Shown piece after piece: positions 57,843 to 64,000 of a stretch of DNA of 64,000 nt. Location: the NCBI GenBank assembly GCA_964519665.1, contig CAZFIV010000028.1, positions 4,398-68,397 of the forward strand, written 5' to 3'. This stretch comes from JANQQN01 sp964519665 (lineage in GTDB: Bacteria; Myxococcota; Kuafuiibacteriia; Kuafuiibacteriales; Kuafuiibacteriaceae). The translations under genes and the position numbers were made by a program. The notes under the pieces were generated by a model that saw nothing but the letters and a program-made list of their open reading frames with translations, did not search any database and was not told the origin of the DNA. Position 1 is the first letter of the stretch. Each line of letters starts with the position of its first letter.

Positions 57843-57848
57843 CGACGT

Positions 57849-58199
57849 ATGCGGGTTGCAGCACTCGGATCGGTCGATCAAACCCAAACGCAGGCGCAGC
57901 GTCGCGCCGCAATGGACGGGGAAGCCGCGTTCAAGGTCGGAGGGCACATCGCGCTCCAGGCGGCGTTCGTGGCGCCGGGCCTCATGCTTTTCGGTGTTCG
58001 AGGGTGGCGGCTTCTGGGCGCGTCTCTCGCCGGCTCCGCGAGCTTTACGCTTCTCAGCTGGATCTGGGCTGCGGTGAACGGTTACGAGATGATTCCGATG
58101 GGCGAGCGTCGCTTCGCGTCCCGTCGACAGGCGCCTTCGACCGGGGCCCCGGGGCTGCCTCCGCAGCGGGCGGCCGACGCAGACGTGATCGACATCTGA
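57849..58199 (+). CDS. small protein with two membrane segments
   Basis: 116 residues. HIALQAAFVAPGLMLFGVRG and LLGASLAGSASFTLLSWIWA form two membrane segments; termini are polar. The start is leaderless in appearance. Holin-like in topology and just upstream of the lysis block, but the LLH-type protein at 59306 is the better holin. Confidence 0.65.
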   Translation: MRVAALGSVDQTQTQAQRRAAMDGEAAFKVGGHIALQAAFVAPGLMLFGVRGWRLLGASLAGSASFTLLSWIWAAVNGYEMIPMGERRFASRRQAPSTGAPGLPPQRAADADVIDI

Positions 58200-58216
58200 C
58201 CGTCAGACAAGCCTGC

Positions 58217-58222
58217 TATACC
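58217..58222 (+). promoter_or_regulatory. putative -10 box
   Basis: TATACC, seven bases before the ATG at 58230; the intervening AGGAGGC could also serve as ribosome site. Confidence 0.4.
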
Positions 58223-58229
58223 AGGAGGC

Positions 58230-58535
58230 ATGAAGCGTCGGGAGACCGTGCGTCTGATCCGTACACGCGTGGTCGCGCGTGCGCTCGACGACATCGAGGC
58301 AGACGTCACCCTTCTTTTGAAGGAGCCGCTGCCTTTTCCGGTGAAAAAGCAGAAGCTCATGGCGCTTCTGCACCGGGCGATCGAGTCTGCGTACGACTCG
58401 GCGGCGGCGCGGGAGGCCGATCTCCTCAGCGCGATCGACACCCAAGACGCGGTGCTCCGCCGGCATCGAGATCGCGTACGGCAGCTTCAGGAAGACTTAG
58501 CGCTGGCGCTCATGCGCGGCTCGGCCGGCGACTGA
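58230..58535 (+). CDS. helical basic protein
   Basis: 101 residues. KRRETVRLIRTRVVARALDD then a helix-rich run to ALALMRGSAGD. Charged and coiled-coil-like in the second half. Ends by overlapping the convergent gene 58487-58792. Function unknown. Confidence 0.6.
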   Translation: MKRRETVRLIRTRVVARALDDIEADVTLLLKEPLPFPVKKQKLMALLHRAIESAYDSAAAREADLLSAIDTQDAVLRRHRDRVRQLQEDLALALMRGSAGD

Positions 58536-58792
58536 CTCTCCCGGACACGTTCGAGTTGCGCGCGTAACGCGGAGTCGCTGTCTTTCCGGCGAGCGGCTCT
58601 GCGGACGCTCTTCGCGACCGCGACCGCGTCGTCCAACTCCTCCTCCATCTCTGCGAGCGACGTTCGGACCTTGGCGAAAATGGATGCGACGCGTGCGTCC
58701 GCGTCCTGGTCGATCTTGGTGATGCGCTCTTGCGTCGCCTCGACGCTCACGCGCTCTTCGTCGACGTCGTCGACCAGGTATTGCGTCCCCAT
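58487..58792 (-). CDS. small coiled-coil protein
   Basis: 101 residues from the ATG at 58792 (GGAGAAACG upstream) in preference to a slightly longer reading. Glu/Lys heptads (VSVEATQERITKIDQDADA; MEEELDDAVAVAKSVRRAA). Cotranscribed with 58816-59271. Function unknown. Confidence 0.65.
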   Translation of the reverse strand: MGTQYLVDDVDEERVSVEATQERITKIDQDADARVASIFAKVRTSLAEMEEELDDAVAVAKSVRRAARRKDSDSALRAQLERVRESQSPAEPRMSASAKSS

Positions 58793-58815
58793 CGTTTCTC
58801 CTGCGTGGCCCACCG

Positions 58816-59271
58816 TTATTTCCGGTTCATCGCGTCCCGCAGCCAGTCAAGCACGCTGCGGACCTGCTCCATAGAGTGACGGATCGCGGTAGCATTTTCG
58901 ACCATGCGTTCTGCGAGGGTGCTTAGCTCGCTGACGCGTTTCTCTTGAAGCGCATCGAGCGCGGCGGCGTAGCGCTCTGCCTGTTCACGTCGCTCGACGT
59001 GAAGCCCCGCAATTTCCTCGTCGTGCGCCCGGCGCTGGGCGTTGAGCGCCTGCGCGTGCTCTTCGCGCATTTTCGCTCTTTTTTCCGACTCTTCCGCGTG
59101 GATGCGTGCGATCTCGATGGCGCTTTCCGCGGCTTCGGCTTGCGCCGCGGAGAGCTGCTTGACGAGCCAGCGGATCAGGAATCCGCCCCCGCCGAGGGCC
59201 ATCACCATCAGAAGAGCGACGACCCCCGAGTTGTGAAGGACATCACGCAAGAGCGCCCAGAATTCGCTCAT
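58816..59271 (-). CDS. membrane-anchored coiled-coil protein
   Basis: 151 residues. An N-terminal membrane segment (VVALLMVMALGGGGFLIRW) followed by ~110 residues of charged coiled coil (AEESEKRAKMREEHAQALNA). The layout resembles an inner-membrane spanin (Rz-like) and it lies beside the lysis genes, though on the opposite strand. TAGCAT sits six bases before its ATG. Confidence 0.65.
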   Translation of the reverse strand: MSEFWALLRDVLHNSGVVALLMVMALGGGGFLIRWLVKQLSAAQAEAAESAIEIARIHAEESEKRAKMREEHAQALNAQRRAHDEEIAGLHVERREQAERYAAALDALQEKRVSELSTLAERMVENATAIRHSMEQVRSVLDWLRDAMNRK

Positions 59272-59277
59272 GCTGCC

Positions 59278-59283
59278 ATGCTA
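59278..59283 (-). promoter_or_regulatory. putative -10 box of a leaderless start
   Basis: TAGCAT six bases before the minus-strand ATG at 59271, in the short divergent gap to the holin gene. Confidence 0.35.
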
Positions 59284-59305
59284 CGCTGCGCGCAGGAGAC
59301 AGACC

Positions 59306-59725
59306 ATGGACAATGACGCCTGGAATGGATTGAAGATCGTCGCGGAGGCCTTCCTCCCCTACTTCCAGATCGCCTTCTACGCGGTCGTTCCGCTCCTGGC
59401 GCGGCAGGTGAGCCGATGGATCGGGGGCAAGGACAAAGAACAGGCCCTCGTCGTCCAGGCGAAGTTCGAAGAGCAACTGGGCTACGCAGCGGAACAAGCT
59501 GTTCGCAGCGCGGAGGAATGGGCGCGATCCCGCGGGAGCGCCGGCCCGGAGAAGCTCAAGCGCGCCAAGGAAGTCTTCGAGGGCGTCGCACGGCGTCTCG
59601 ACCTTCCCAAGGTCACGGAAGATGCGCTGGAGGACCTTCTCCATGCGCAGCTCTCCGTGAACCGAGAGTGGCTGCTGTCGTCAAAGCCGGCGGACACGCC
59701 TACGGAAGAGGAGGCGGAGCAATGA
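59306..59725 (+). CDS. LLH-type phage holin
   Basis: 139 residues from the ATG at 59306 with AGGAGACAG upstream. One N-terminal membrane segment (FLPYFQIAFYAVVPLLARQV), then a helical charged domain (YAAEQAVRSAEEWARSRG) like the phage_holin_LLH family. Holins open the inner membrane at lysis time. Followed at once by a lipoprotein and, further on, an amidase, which supports the assignment. Confidence 0.7.
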   Translation: MDNDAWNGLKIVAEAFLPYFQIAFYAVVPLLARQVSRWIGGKDKEQALVVQAKFEEQLGYAAEQAVRSAEEWARSRGSAGPEKLKRAKEVFEGVARRLDLPKVTEDALEDLLHAQLSVNREWLLSSKPADTPTEEEAEQ

Positions 59726-59742
59726 TCCGGGTGACGGTGCTT
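59708..59742 (+). repeat. 35-bp exact repeat, copy 2 (copy 1 at 1686)
   Basis: Includes the ribosome site, ATG and first seven codons of the lipoprotein gene. Identical to 1686-1720. Confidence 0.8.
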
Positions 59743-60165
59743 GCCGTCCTCTTCCTTGCTGCTTGCGGGCCGAAGCCGCCCGCCGGCGATCCCACCGAGA
59801 CGTCCCCGGCCGTGAAGCACGCAGAGGCCATCGTCGTCGTCGACGGGGCCCTCGACGTGTTCACGGCGAGCGTCAACGACGAATGCCCTGGGCTCATCGA
59901 GCGTCATGGGCCGCCGCTCTTCGAGGCGTGTCGCACCGCAGGAGAGGCCGTCGCCGCAGCCCGGGACGCGTGGCGTGCGTGGGCGCGCATTGCGCTCCTT
60001 GCGGTGGAGGACAGCGAGACGTTCAACCTCGCCGGGGCCGCCCAAGCGCTCGGCGATGTCGTGCGGTTTTACGAGAGCGCGCGTGCAGCGCTCGAGGGCC
60101 ACGTGAACCTTCCACCGCTGCCTGAGCAGGCGGCTTTCCTCCTGCCAGGAGATTCGGATGAGTGA
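59722..60165 (+). CDS. lipoprotein of the lysis block, spanin-like
   Basis: 147 residues. Signal peptide with lipobox: MIRVTVLAVLFLAAC, Cys at 15, then a soluble acidic domain with two Cys. Outer-membrane or periplasmic anchoring is expected. In a lysis cassette an o-spanin or inhibitor role is likely, implying a diderm host. Overlaps holin and the next gene. Confidence 0.7.
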   Translation: MIRVTVLAVLFLAACGPKPPAGDPTETSPAVKHAEAIVVVDGALDVFTASVNDECPGLIERHGPPLFEACRTAGEAVAAARDAWRAWARIALLAVEDSETFNLAGAAQALGDVVRFYESARAALEGHVNLPPLPEQAAFLLPGDSDE

Positions 60166-60418
60166 TGCACGCGAAACCGCCGCACGCGTCTTGCGTGCGC
60201 TCGCCAACCTGAGCACGGTCACCGGAGACAGCGCAGCCGCTGCGGGCGTTCGAACCGCGGGCCGCGTCTTGGACCTCACCGCGAACTTGATCGAGAAGTT
60301 CGGCACGGACGACGCAGAGCAGTTGCTTCGTATGGTTCTCGCCGAGCAGAACGAAGACGTCGATTTCGACGCCATGGACGCGGCGCTTCAGCGCTGGAAG
60401 ACACGCAACGGAGTCTGA
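60158..60418 (+). CDS. small hypothetical protein of the lysis block
   Basis: 86 residues, all helical and Ala-rich (ETAARVLRALANLSTVTG; AEQLLRMVLAEQNEDVDF). No membrane segment. Overlaps the lipoprotein stop. Function unknown. Confidence 0.65.
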   Translation: MSDARETAARVLRALANLSTVTGDSAAAAGVRTAGRVLDLTANLIEKFGTDDAEQLLRMVLAEQNEDVDFDAMDAALQRWKTRNGV

Positions 60419-60419
60419 A

Positions 60420-61442
60420 ATGGCCGGCAACCAGAACACGAACGCTTTTCGGCCTTGGTGGGGCGAATACGTCTCCGCGGCGCAGCTTCCGAACGTCGCA
60501 GGCGCTACCTTCCAGACCAGCAATCTCTTCGTGGGTGCGATGGCGTTCGTCACCGGCAGCGGGCAGTACGTCTGCACCGATGCCACCCGAGGCGCGGCGG
60601 TCTGGACTCTCCTCGGAGGTGCGTCCGCAGGGATCCCGACCATGGCGGGTGCGCTTCAGGATCTGAGCGCCGTCAACGGCTACACGGGGCTCGCTTCCGT
60701 GTACCGTATGCCAGCGTTCGCAGGCTTCCTCGTGAGCTGCTTGGTTCGTGTGCGTAGCCAGGGCACGCCGCCGGAGTTCTTCGTACCCATCAGCACGTTC
60801 ACGACGATTGGCGGAAACCAGGGCTACGAGTTCTCCCTTGCGCCGGATCCCGACGGCGGTAGCGGACCGGGCGGCGATCTGCTCATCAGCTTCCGTGCGA
60901 CGGACGACCAGGCGACGGTGCTGACCGTGTCGCGGCAGTTCAAGATCCCGCAGAGCGACACGGTCAACGACCTCGGCGGCAGCTGGCAGGGGAAGCTCCT
61001 GCTTCTTCAGGGCGTCGGCGGCCTCAACGGCTCAAGCCCGGAGACGCGTCTCTTCGTCAACGGCATCGAATGCGGGCCCCCGGTCACGTCCGGCCTCGGC
61101 TCGGGGTACCAGCCCAGCACGGCGATCTTCCGCGTCGGCGCGCGTCCGGACAACTCAGGCCCAGCGTCCGGGCTCGCTGTTCTCGGGTTCGGTATGGCTC
61201 GAGGCGTCAACTTCAACACCGGCGACTACACGAACCTCGATCTCATGGAGCACTTCGACGCCTGCGTGCGTGCGCAGGACTTCGTGCAGTTCCCCGGCAC
61301 GGTGAGCTTCGACGAGTTCCACGACGGGGCGAGCTTGCTTGCGACGCCGCAAGCGACGTGGACGTCGCAGGTCGGCGCCGTCGATCTCACGCGCATCGGT
61401 GCGCCGGCGAACAACCAGCAGATCCCCGCGGTCCTCTGGTAG
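60420..61442 (+). CDS. receptor-binding spike sharing an N-terminal module with 16774-18486
   Basis: 340 residues. Residues 12-65 (PWWGEYVSAAQLPNV; FVGAMAFVTGSGQYVCTDAT) align with NHWGTFAAPGDLPNV and GDEAFVDASGTNYVCLVAT of the other spike, a likely virion-attachment module. The rest is a beta-rich lectin-like domain (GLASVYRMPAFAGFLVSCLV; ETRLFVNGIECGP) instead of a beta-helix. Probably an alternative spike or co-receptor protein. Confidence 0.75.
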   Translation: MAGNQNTNAFRPWWGEYVSAAQLPNVAGATFQTSNLFVGAMAFVTGSGQYVCTDATRGAAVWTLLGGASAGIPTMAGALQDLSAVNGYTGLASVYRMPAFAGFLVSCLVRVRSQGTPPEFFVPISTFTTIGGNQGYEFSLAPDPDGGSGPGGDLLISFRATDDQATVLTVSRQFKIPQSDTVNDLGGSWQGKLLLLQGVGGLNGSSPETRLFVNGIECGPPVTSGLGSGYQPSTAIFRVGARPDNSGPASGLAVLGFGMARGVNFNTGDYTNLDLMEHFDACVRAQDFVQFPGTVSFDEFHDGASLLATPQATWTSQVGAVDLTRIGAPANNQQIPAVLW

Positions 61443-62267
61443 ATGCCGATCCTCATCGGCGGTGAGCCGACGACGCTGATCCCGGACGCGGATCGCGTTG
61501 CGCTCGACATTCGCTTCAAGCCCGGCACGAACAGGAACACCCGCGCGCGCAAGACGCCGCCCCGCGTCATCGTCCACCACTGGACGGGCGCGGAGAACCC
61601 CGGGCGTCGTGTCGTGCAGACGCTCTTGCGGCGCGAGCTGTCGATTCACTTCGTCGGCGAGAAGAACGGCGATCTCACGCAGCACGCGGACATCATGACG
61701 CGCTGCGCACACGCGGGCGCGATCAACGATCGCTCCATCGGCTTCGAGTGGGTGAGCCGAGGGTTCGCGCGCAAAGAAGACCTCCGCGGCGAAGACCTCC
61801 GCGAGCGGACAACGCTCGATTGGGCCGAGCCGCGCGACGTCTACCGGGACGTCCTCTCCGGCAAGGGGACCAATATGGTTTCCTTCTACCCGGAGGCCGT
61901 CGAGGCGATGCTCTGGAGCACCGAGACGCTCTGCGGGCTCCTGCTCATCCCGCGCCAGCAACCGTACAAGCTCATCAGTGAGCGTCCGCCGCGCAGCACG
62001 ATCATCGCGCGCGAGCGACTCCGGCAGATCGCCGTTCCTGACGGGATGGGAAAGTGGGCCGTGCCCGCCTTCGACCGGGATCCCCGAGGGCGGTACTGGC
62101 CGCCCAGCGGCAACAACCGCGCGCTCCGCTTCGAAGGCGTGCTCGGGCATTTCCACGTCCACAAAAGCAAGTGGGACCCCGGAACGCAGTTCTTTTACGC
62201 GCTCTGGGCCGAGGGCTTCAACCCGAAGGGGCGGAAGCTCTTCGGGTGGAAGCAGCTCATCGCTTAG
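61443..62267 (+). CDS. N-acetylmuramoyl-L-alanine amidase (Amidase_2)
   Basis: 274 residues. Zinc-ligand pattern of Amidase_2: VIVHHWTG (first His), RCAHAG with INDRSIGFEWVSRG, and GHFHVHKSKWDPGTQFF (third His, the Lys and the DPG turn). It cleaves the amide between muramic acid and the peptide stem. No signal peptide or wall-binding domain, so it depends on the holin. Ends the lysis block. Confidence 0.9.
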   Translation: MPILIGGEPTTLIPDADRVALDIRFKPGTNRNTRARKTPPRVIVHHWTGAENPGRRVVQTLLRRELSIHFVGEKNGDLTQHADIMTRCAHAGAINDRSIGFEWVSRGFARKEDLRGEDLRERTTLDWAEPRDVYRDVLSGKGTNMVSFYPEAVEAMLWSTETLCGLLLIPRQQPYKLISERPPRSTIIARERLRQIAVPDGMGKWAVPAFDRDPRGRYWPPSGNNRALRFEGVLGHFHVHKSKWDPGTQFFYALWAEGFNPKGRKLFGWKQLIA

Positions 62268-62278
62268 TAAGCCATTAG

Positions 62279-62307
62279 TTGACGACTAGTAGCCTACTAG
62301 CTAGGGT
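62279..62307 (+). promoter_or_regulatory. sigma-70-type promoter with palindromic spacer
   Basis: TTGACG, exactly 17 bases containing CTAGTA-GCC-TACTAG, TAGGGT. It lies in the 84-bp gap before 62352 and is the best promoter match in the window. The palindrome could be an operator. Confidence 0.6.
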
Positions 62308-62351
62308 CTCCTTCGTCGCGCTCACGCGACCCACACAGGAGACACCGCAAC

Positions 62352-63119
62352 ATGGCCACCAAGAAGAAGAAGTCGACGACGGTCGACGCGATCCGGTTCC
62401 AGCGCGAGACCATTCAGGTTCGCGTGACGGGGATCTCGAACCTCGTACTGCACCGCTTCGACGACAAGTCGAAGGAACAAATCCTCGCGAAGCAGATGGG
62501 CGCCTCCGTCCCGAAGCGAGAGGCTCGCGACCCCGAGCGCGAGGTGTACTTCGCACGCTACCTCGTCGGCTTCGACGAGCTACACTACAAGCGCACGGGC
62601 GAACTCCTTCTCAAGCCAACAAAGTGCAAGCTCTGGGAGGAGATCAAGACCGGCGTATCCCAGGAGCCCGCGCTTCCTGCGGTCGACTGCGTTCCAGTGA
62701 CGGCCGTCAAAAACGCCATGGTCAGCGCGTGCCGACTCTTTCACGGGGTGACGATGACGGCTGCAAAACAGATCATCCACGTGAACCGCGGGGCGGCCTA
62801 CATCCCCATCGAGGTCGAGCCCGGCGTCTACTACGGCGAAGGGCACAAAGACTTCGTCCGGCCGATCGGGCGCGAAGACGTGATCCGCTTGCCGAACAAG
62901 AGCGCGGATCTTCGCTTCCGCCCGGTCTATACGCCCTGGTCGCTGGACATCACCATTGACTACGTCGCGAACGTCTACACCGCAGAGCAGGTGGTCAACC
63001 TGCTTGAAGCGGCTGGCTTCTCAGTGGGCATCGGTGAGAACCGTCCGGAGAAATCGGGCGGCTCCTGGGGCACGTTCACGACGGCGGGCAGCGAGGCCGC
63101 GGCCTCCGCGGCAGAGTGA
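62352..63119 (+). CDS. conserved phage protein of unknown function
   Basis: 255 residues with ribosome site ACAGGAGACACC. The pattern ITGISNLVLHRFDDKSKEQI, RDPEREVYFARYLVG, VTAVKNAMVSACRLFHGVT, RFRPVYTPWSLDITI and AEQVVNLLEAAGFSVGIGEN recurs in many phages, as I recall it, without known function. A Lys-rich start and Ser/Ala tail flank the core. It has its own promoter. Confidence 0.75.
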   Translation: MATKKKKSTTVDAIRFQRETIQVRVTGISNLVLHRFDDKSKEQILAKQMGASVPKREARDPEREVYFARYLVGFDELHYKRTGELLLKPTKCKLWEEIKTGVSQEPALPAVDCVPVTAVKNAMVSACRLFHGVTMTAAKQIIHVNRGAAYIPIEVEPGVYYGEGHKDFVRPIGREDVIRLPNKSADLRFRPVYTPWSLDITIDYVANVYTAEQVVNLLEAAGFSVGIGENRPEKSGGSWGTFTTAGSEAAASAAE

Positions 63120-63652
63120 TGGGTCAGGCTGCACAGGAGCTGGCGCAGGCGCTCTTCGAATGGGCGGATCCGGTGCTCGAAGCGTCGTCGGTCGCCGCCG
63201 AAGACGTCGCAGAGGACTTGACCAAGATCCCGGATGGCCAGCGCACGCCGCCCAACATTCTCGACTGGGCACGCGCGCATCCTGCGAGCGCGCTTTATGC
63301 TGCGTTCGACGCGCACAACGCGTGGGACGATACCCACGCCGCCAGGCAATTTCGTCTTGAGACAGCCCGGCGCATCACCCGCGCGATCCGCGTCACGGTG
63401 CTGAAGCGGGATGAGCCCCTCGGCCCTCCTGCGCGGGTCTACACAACCGACCCCCTCGAGCCGGGGTACATCGAAACGGCGAAGATCCGCCGGGATCCCC
63501 GAAAGTCGCTCGCGAAGCGGCGGAAGGTCTTCCGGGAAGTCCTGAGTTACCTCAACCGCTACCGCGACATCTTCGAAGAATCACAGGCAGGCGCCGTGTT
63601 CATCGAACGCGCGATGGACGAACTCCGTCAGTTGATCCTCGACACCCAATAG
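63119..63652 (+). CDS. hypothetical helical protein
   Basis: 177 residues from ATG 63119 (GTG at 63116 also possible), overlapping the previous stop. Acidic Ala/Asp-rich first half, basic second half (RRITRAIRVTVLKRDEPLG; KSLAKRRKVFREVLSYLNR). Paired with the conserved unknown upstream. Function unknown. Confidence 0.7.
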   Translation: MGQAAQELAQALFEWADPVLEASSVAAEDVAEDLTKIPDGQRTPPNILDWARAHPASALYAAFDAHNAWDDTHAARQFRLETARRITRAIRVTVLKRDEPLGPPARVYTTDPLEPGYIETAKIRRDPRKSLAKRRKVFREVLSYLNRYRDIFEESQAGAVFIERAMDELRQLILDTQ

Positions 63653-63654
63653 GC

Positions 63655-63698
63655 ACGCGTCACCGCGAAGAGGCGCGGGCCTCTTCGCGGTGACGCGT
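63655..63698. terminator. 20-bp perfect hairpin
   Basis: ACGCGTCACCGCGAAGAGGC-GCGG-exact complement, starting 2 bases after the last stop. Very stable; likely ends the plus-strand unit. Confidence 0.7.
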
Positions 63699-63699
63699 C

Positions 63700-64000
63700 C
63701 GGCACAACACGGCCGGCAGGGCGTGGCACGGCATGGCCGGGCCGGGCAAGGCAAGGCGTGGCAGGCAGGGCGTGGCAGGGCCGGGCGGGGCGTCGTCCGG
63801 TGAGGCAAGGCCGGCAAGGCGAGGCAAGGCGAGGCGGGGCAGGGCTCGGCAAGGCAAGGCAGGCATGGCGGGGCCGGGCTGGGCGTGACAGGGCTTGGCG
63901 TGGCAGGCATGGCTGGGCACAACACGGCAGGGAAGGCAAGGCAAGGCAGGGCGTGGCAGGGCGGGGCGGAGCGGGGAAAGGATGGCTTTGAAGGGAGTGG
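63700..64000. repeat. G-rich low-complexity tract
   Basis: About 300 bp built from short variants of GGCAAGGC, GGCAGGGCGTGGCAGG and GGCATGGC, strongly G-rich on the plus strand and poor in T. No periodic exact unit. Frames over it are repetitive (Pro/Ala/Cys or Gly/Arg) and not credible as proteins. It runs to the window edge. Confidence 0.8.

Noticed and set aside
63581..63991. Several Pro/Ala/Cys- or Gly/Arg-rich frames in the right-hand tract
   Set aside because: They arise from GGC-type low-complexity DNA in all frames, with no start context.

Overview
The window is one contiguous piece of a GC-rich double-stranded DNA bacteriophage or prophage genome (two scaffold gaps aside). Genes are dense and often overlap by 1-4 bases (ATGA, GTGA, TGATG). 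There is a phage-type replication set, a holin/amidase lysis set, receptor-binding spikes and a tyrosine integrase, and no rRNA, tRNA or bacterial housekeeping genes. The first gene is cut at the left edge, so the genome extends beyond the window. The host cannot be named from the sequence; high GC and apparently leaderless TANNNT starts are the only clues.

Layout. (1) 1-1636, plus strand: five overlapping small membrane-protein genes. (2) 1833-10406, minus strand: accessory region with a tyrosine integrase, a protein with an ice-nucleation-like octapeptide solenoid, a protein with a metzincin-type zinc motif and a DUF932 protein. Most cassettes here carry their own repeated leader and strong hairpins. 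(3) 10886-12507, plus strand: a MazG-like pyrophosphohydrolase and small genes behind palindromic operator-like sites. (4) 12504-14980, minus strand: FkbM methyltransferase and two glycosyltransferases. (5) 15091-36168, minus strand: a very long probable virion operon with beta-helix and lectin-like spikes, a family of beta-rich proteins, three tandem ~235-245 residue paralogues (26595-28758, best major-capsid candidates), and a dozen or so small membrane proteins, several with lysine/arginine-rich tails, plus small basic proteins. (6) 36347-39514: HicB-like protein, small membrane proteins, transglutaminase-like protein. (7) 39718-55743, plus strand: DUF3987-like ATPase, SNF2 helicase, RecB-like nuclease, Sak4-like RecA ATPase, DUF669 SSB-like protein, Dam-like methyltransferase, split RecD2 helicase and a UDG-PolA fusion. 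(8) 55769-63652: glycosyltransferase, ribbon-helix-helix protein, sigma-like protein, holin, lipoprotein, second spike, amidase and two conserved unknowns, ending in a 20-bp-stem hairpin and a G-rich low-complexity tract.

How it fits together. The replication module can plausibly prime, unwind, recombine and synthesise DNA. The sigma-like protein could switch on late genes. The long minus operon would build the particle. The lysis block holds holin, lipoprotein and amidase. No terminase, portal, tape measure, sheath or baseplate gene is recognisable in 64 kb. Together with the many small membrane proteins and the tandem ~240 residue paralogues, this points to a tailless, internal-membrane icosahedral phage that would be large for that class. 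That is an inference: the packaging ATPase is not in the window and must lie outside if the idea is right.

Two 100-N gaps (8665-8764, 12341-12440) are each flanked by identical 55-bp sequences and are almost certainly assembler artefacts that should collapse.
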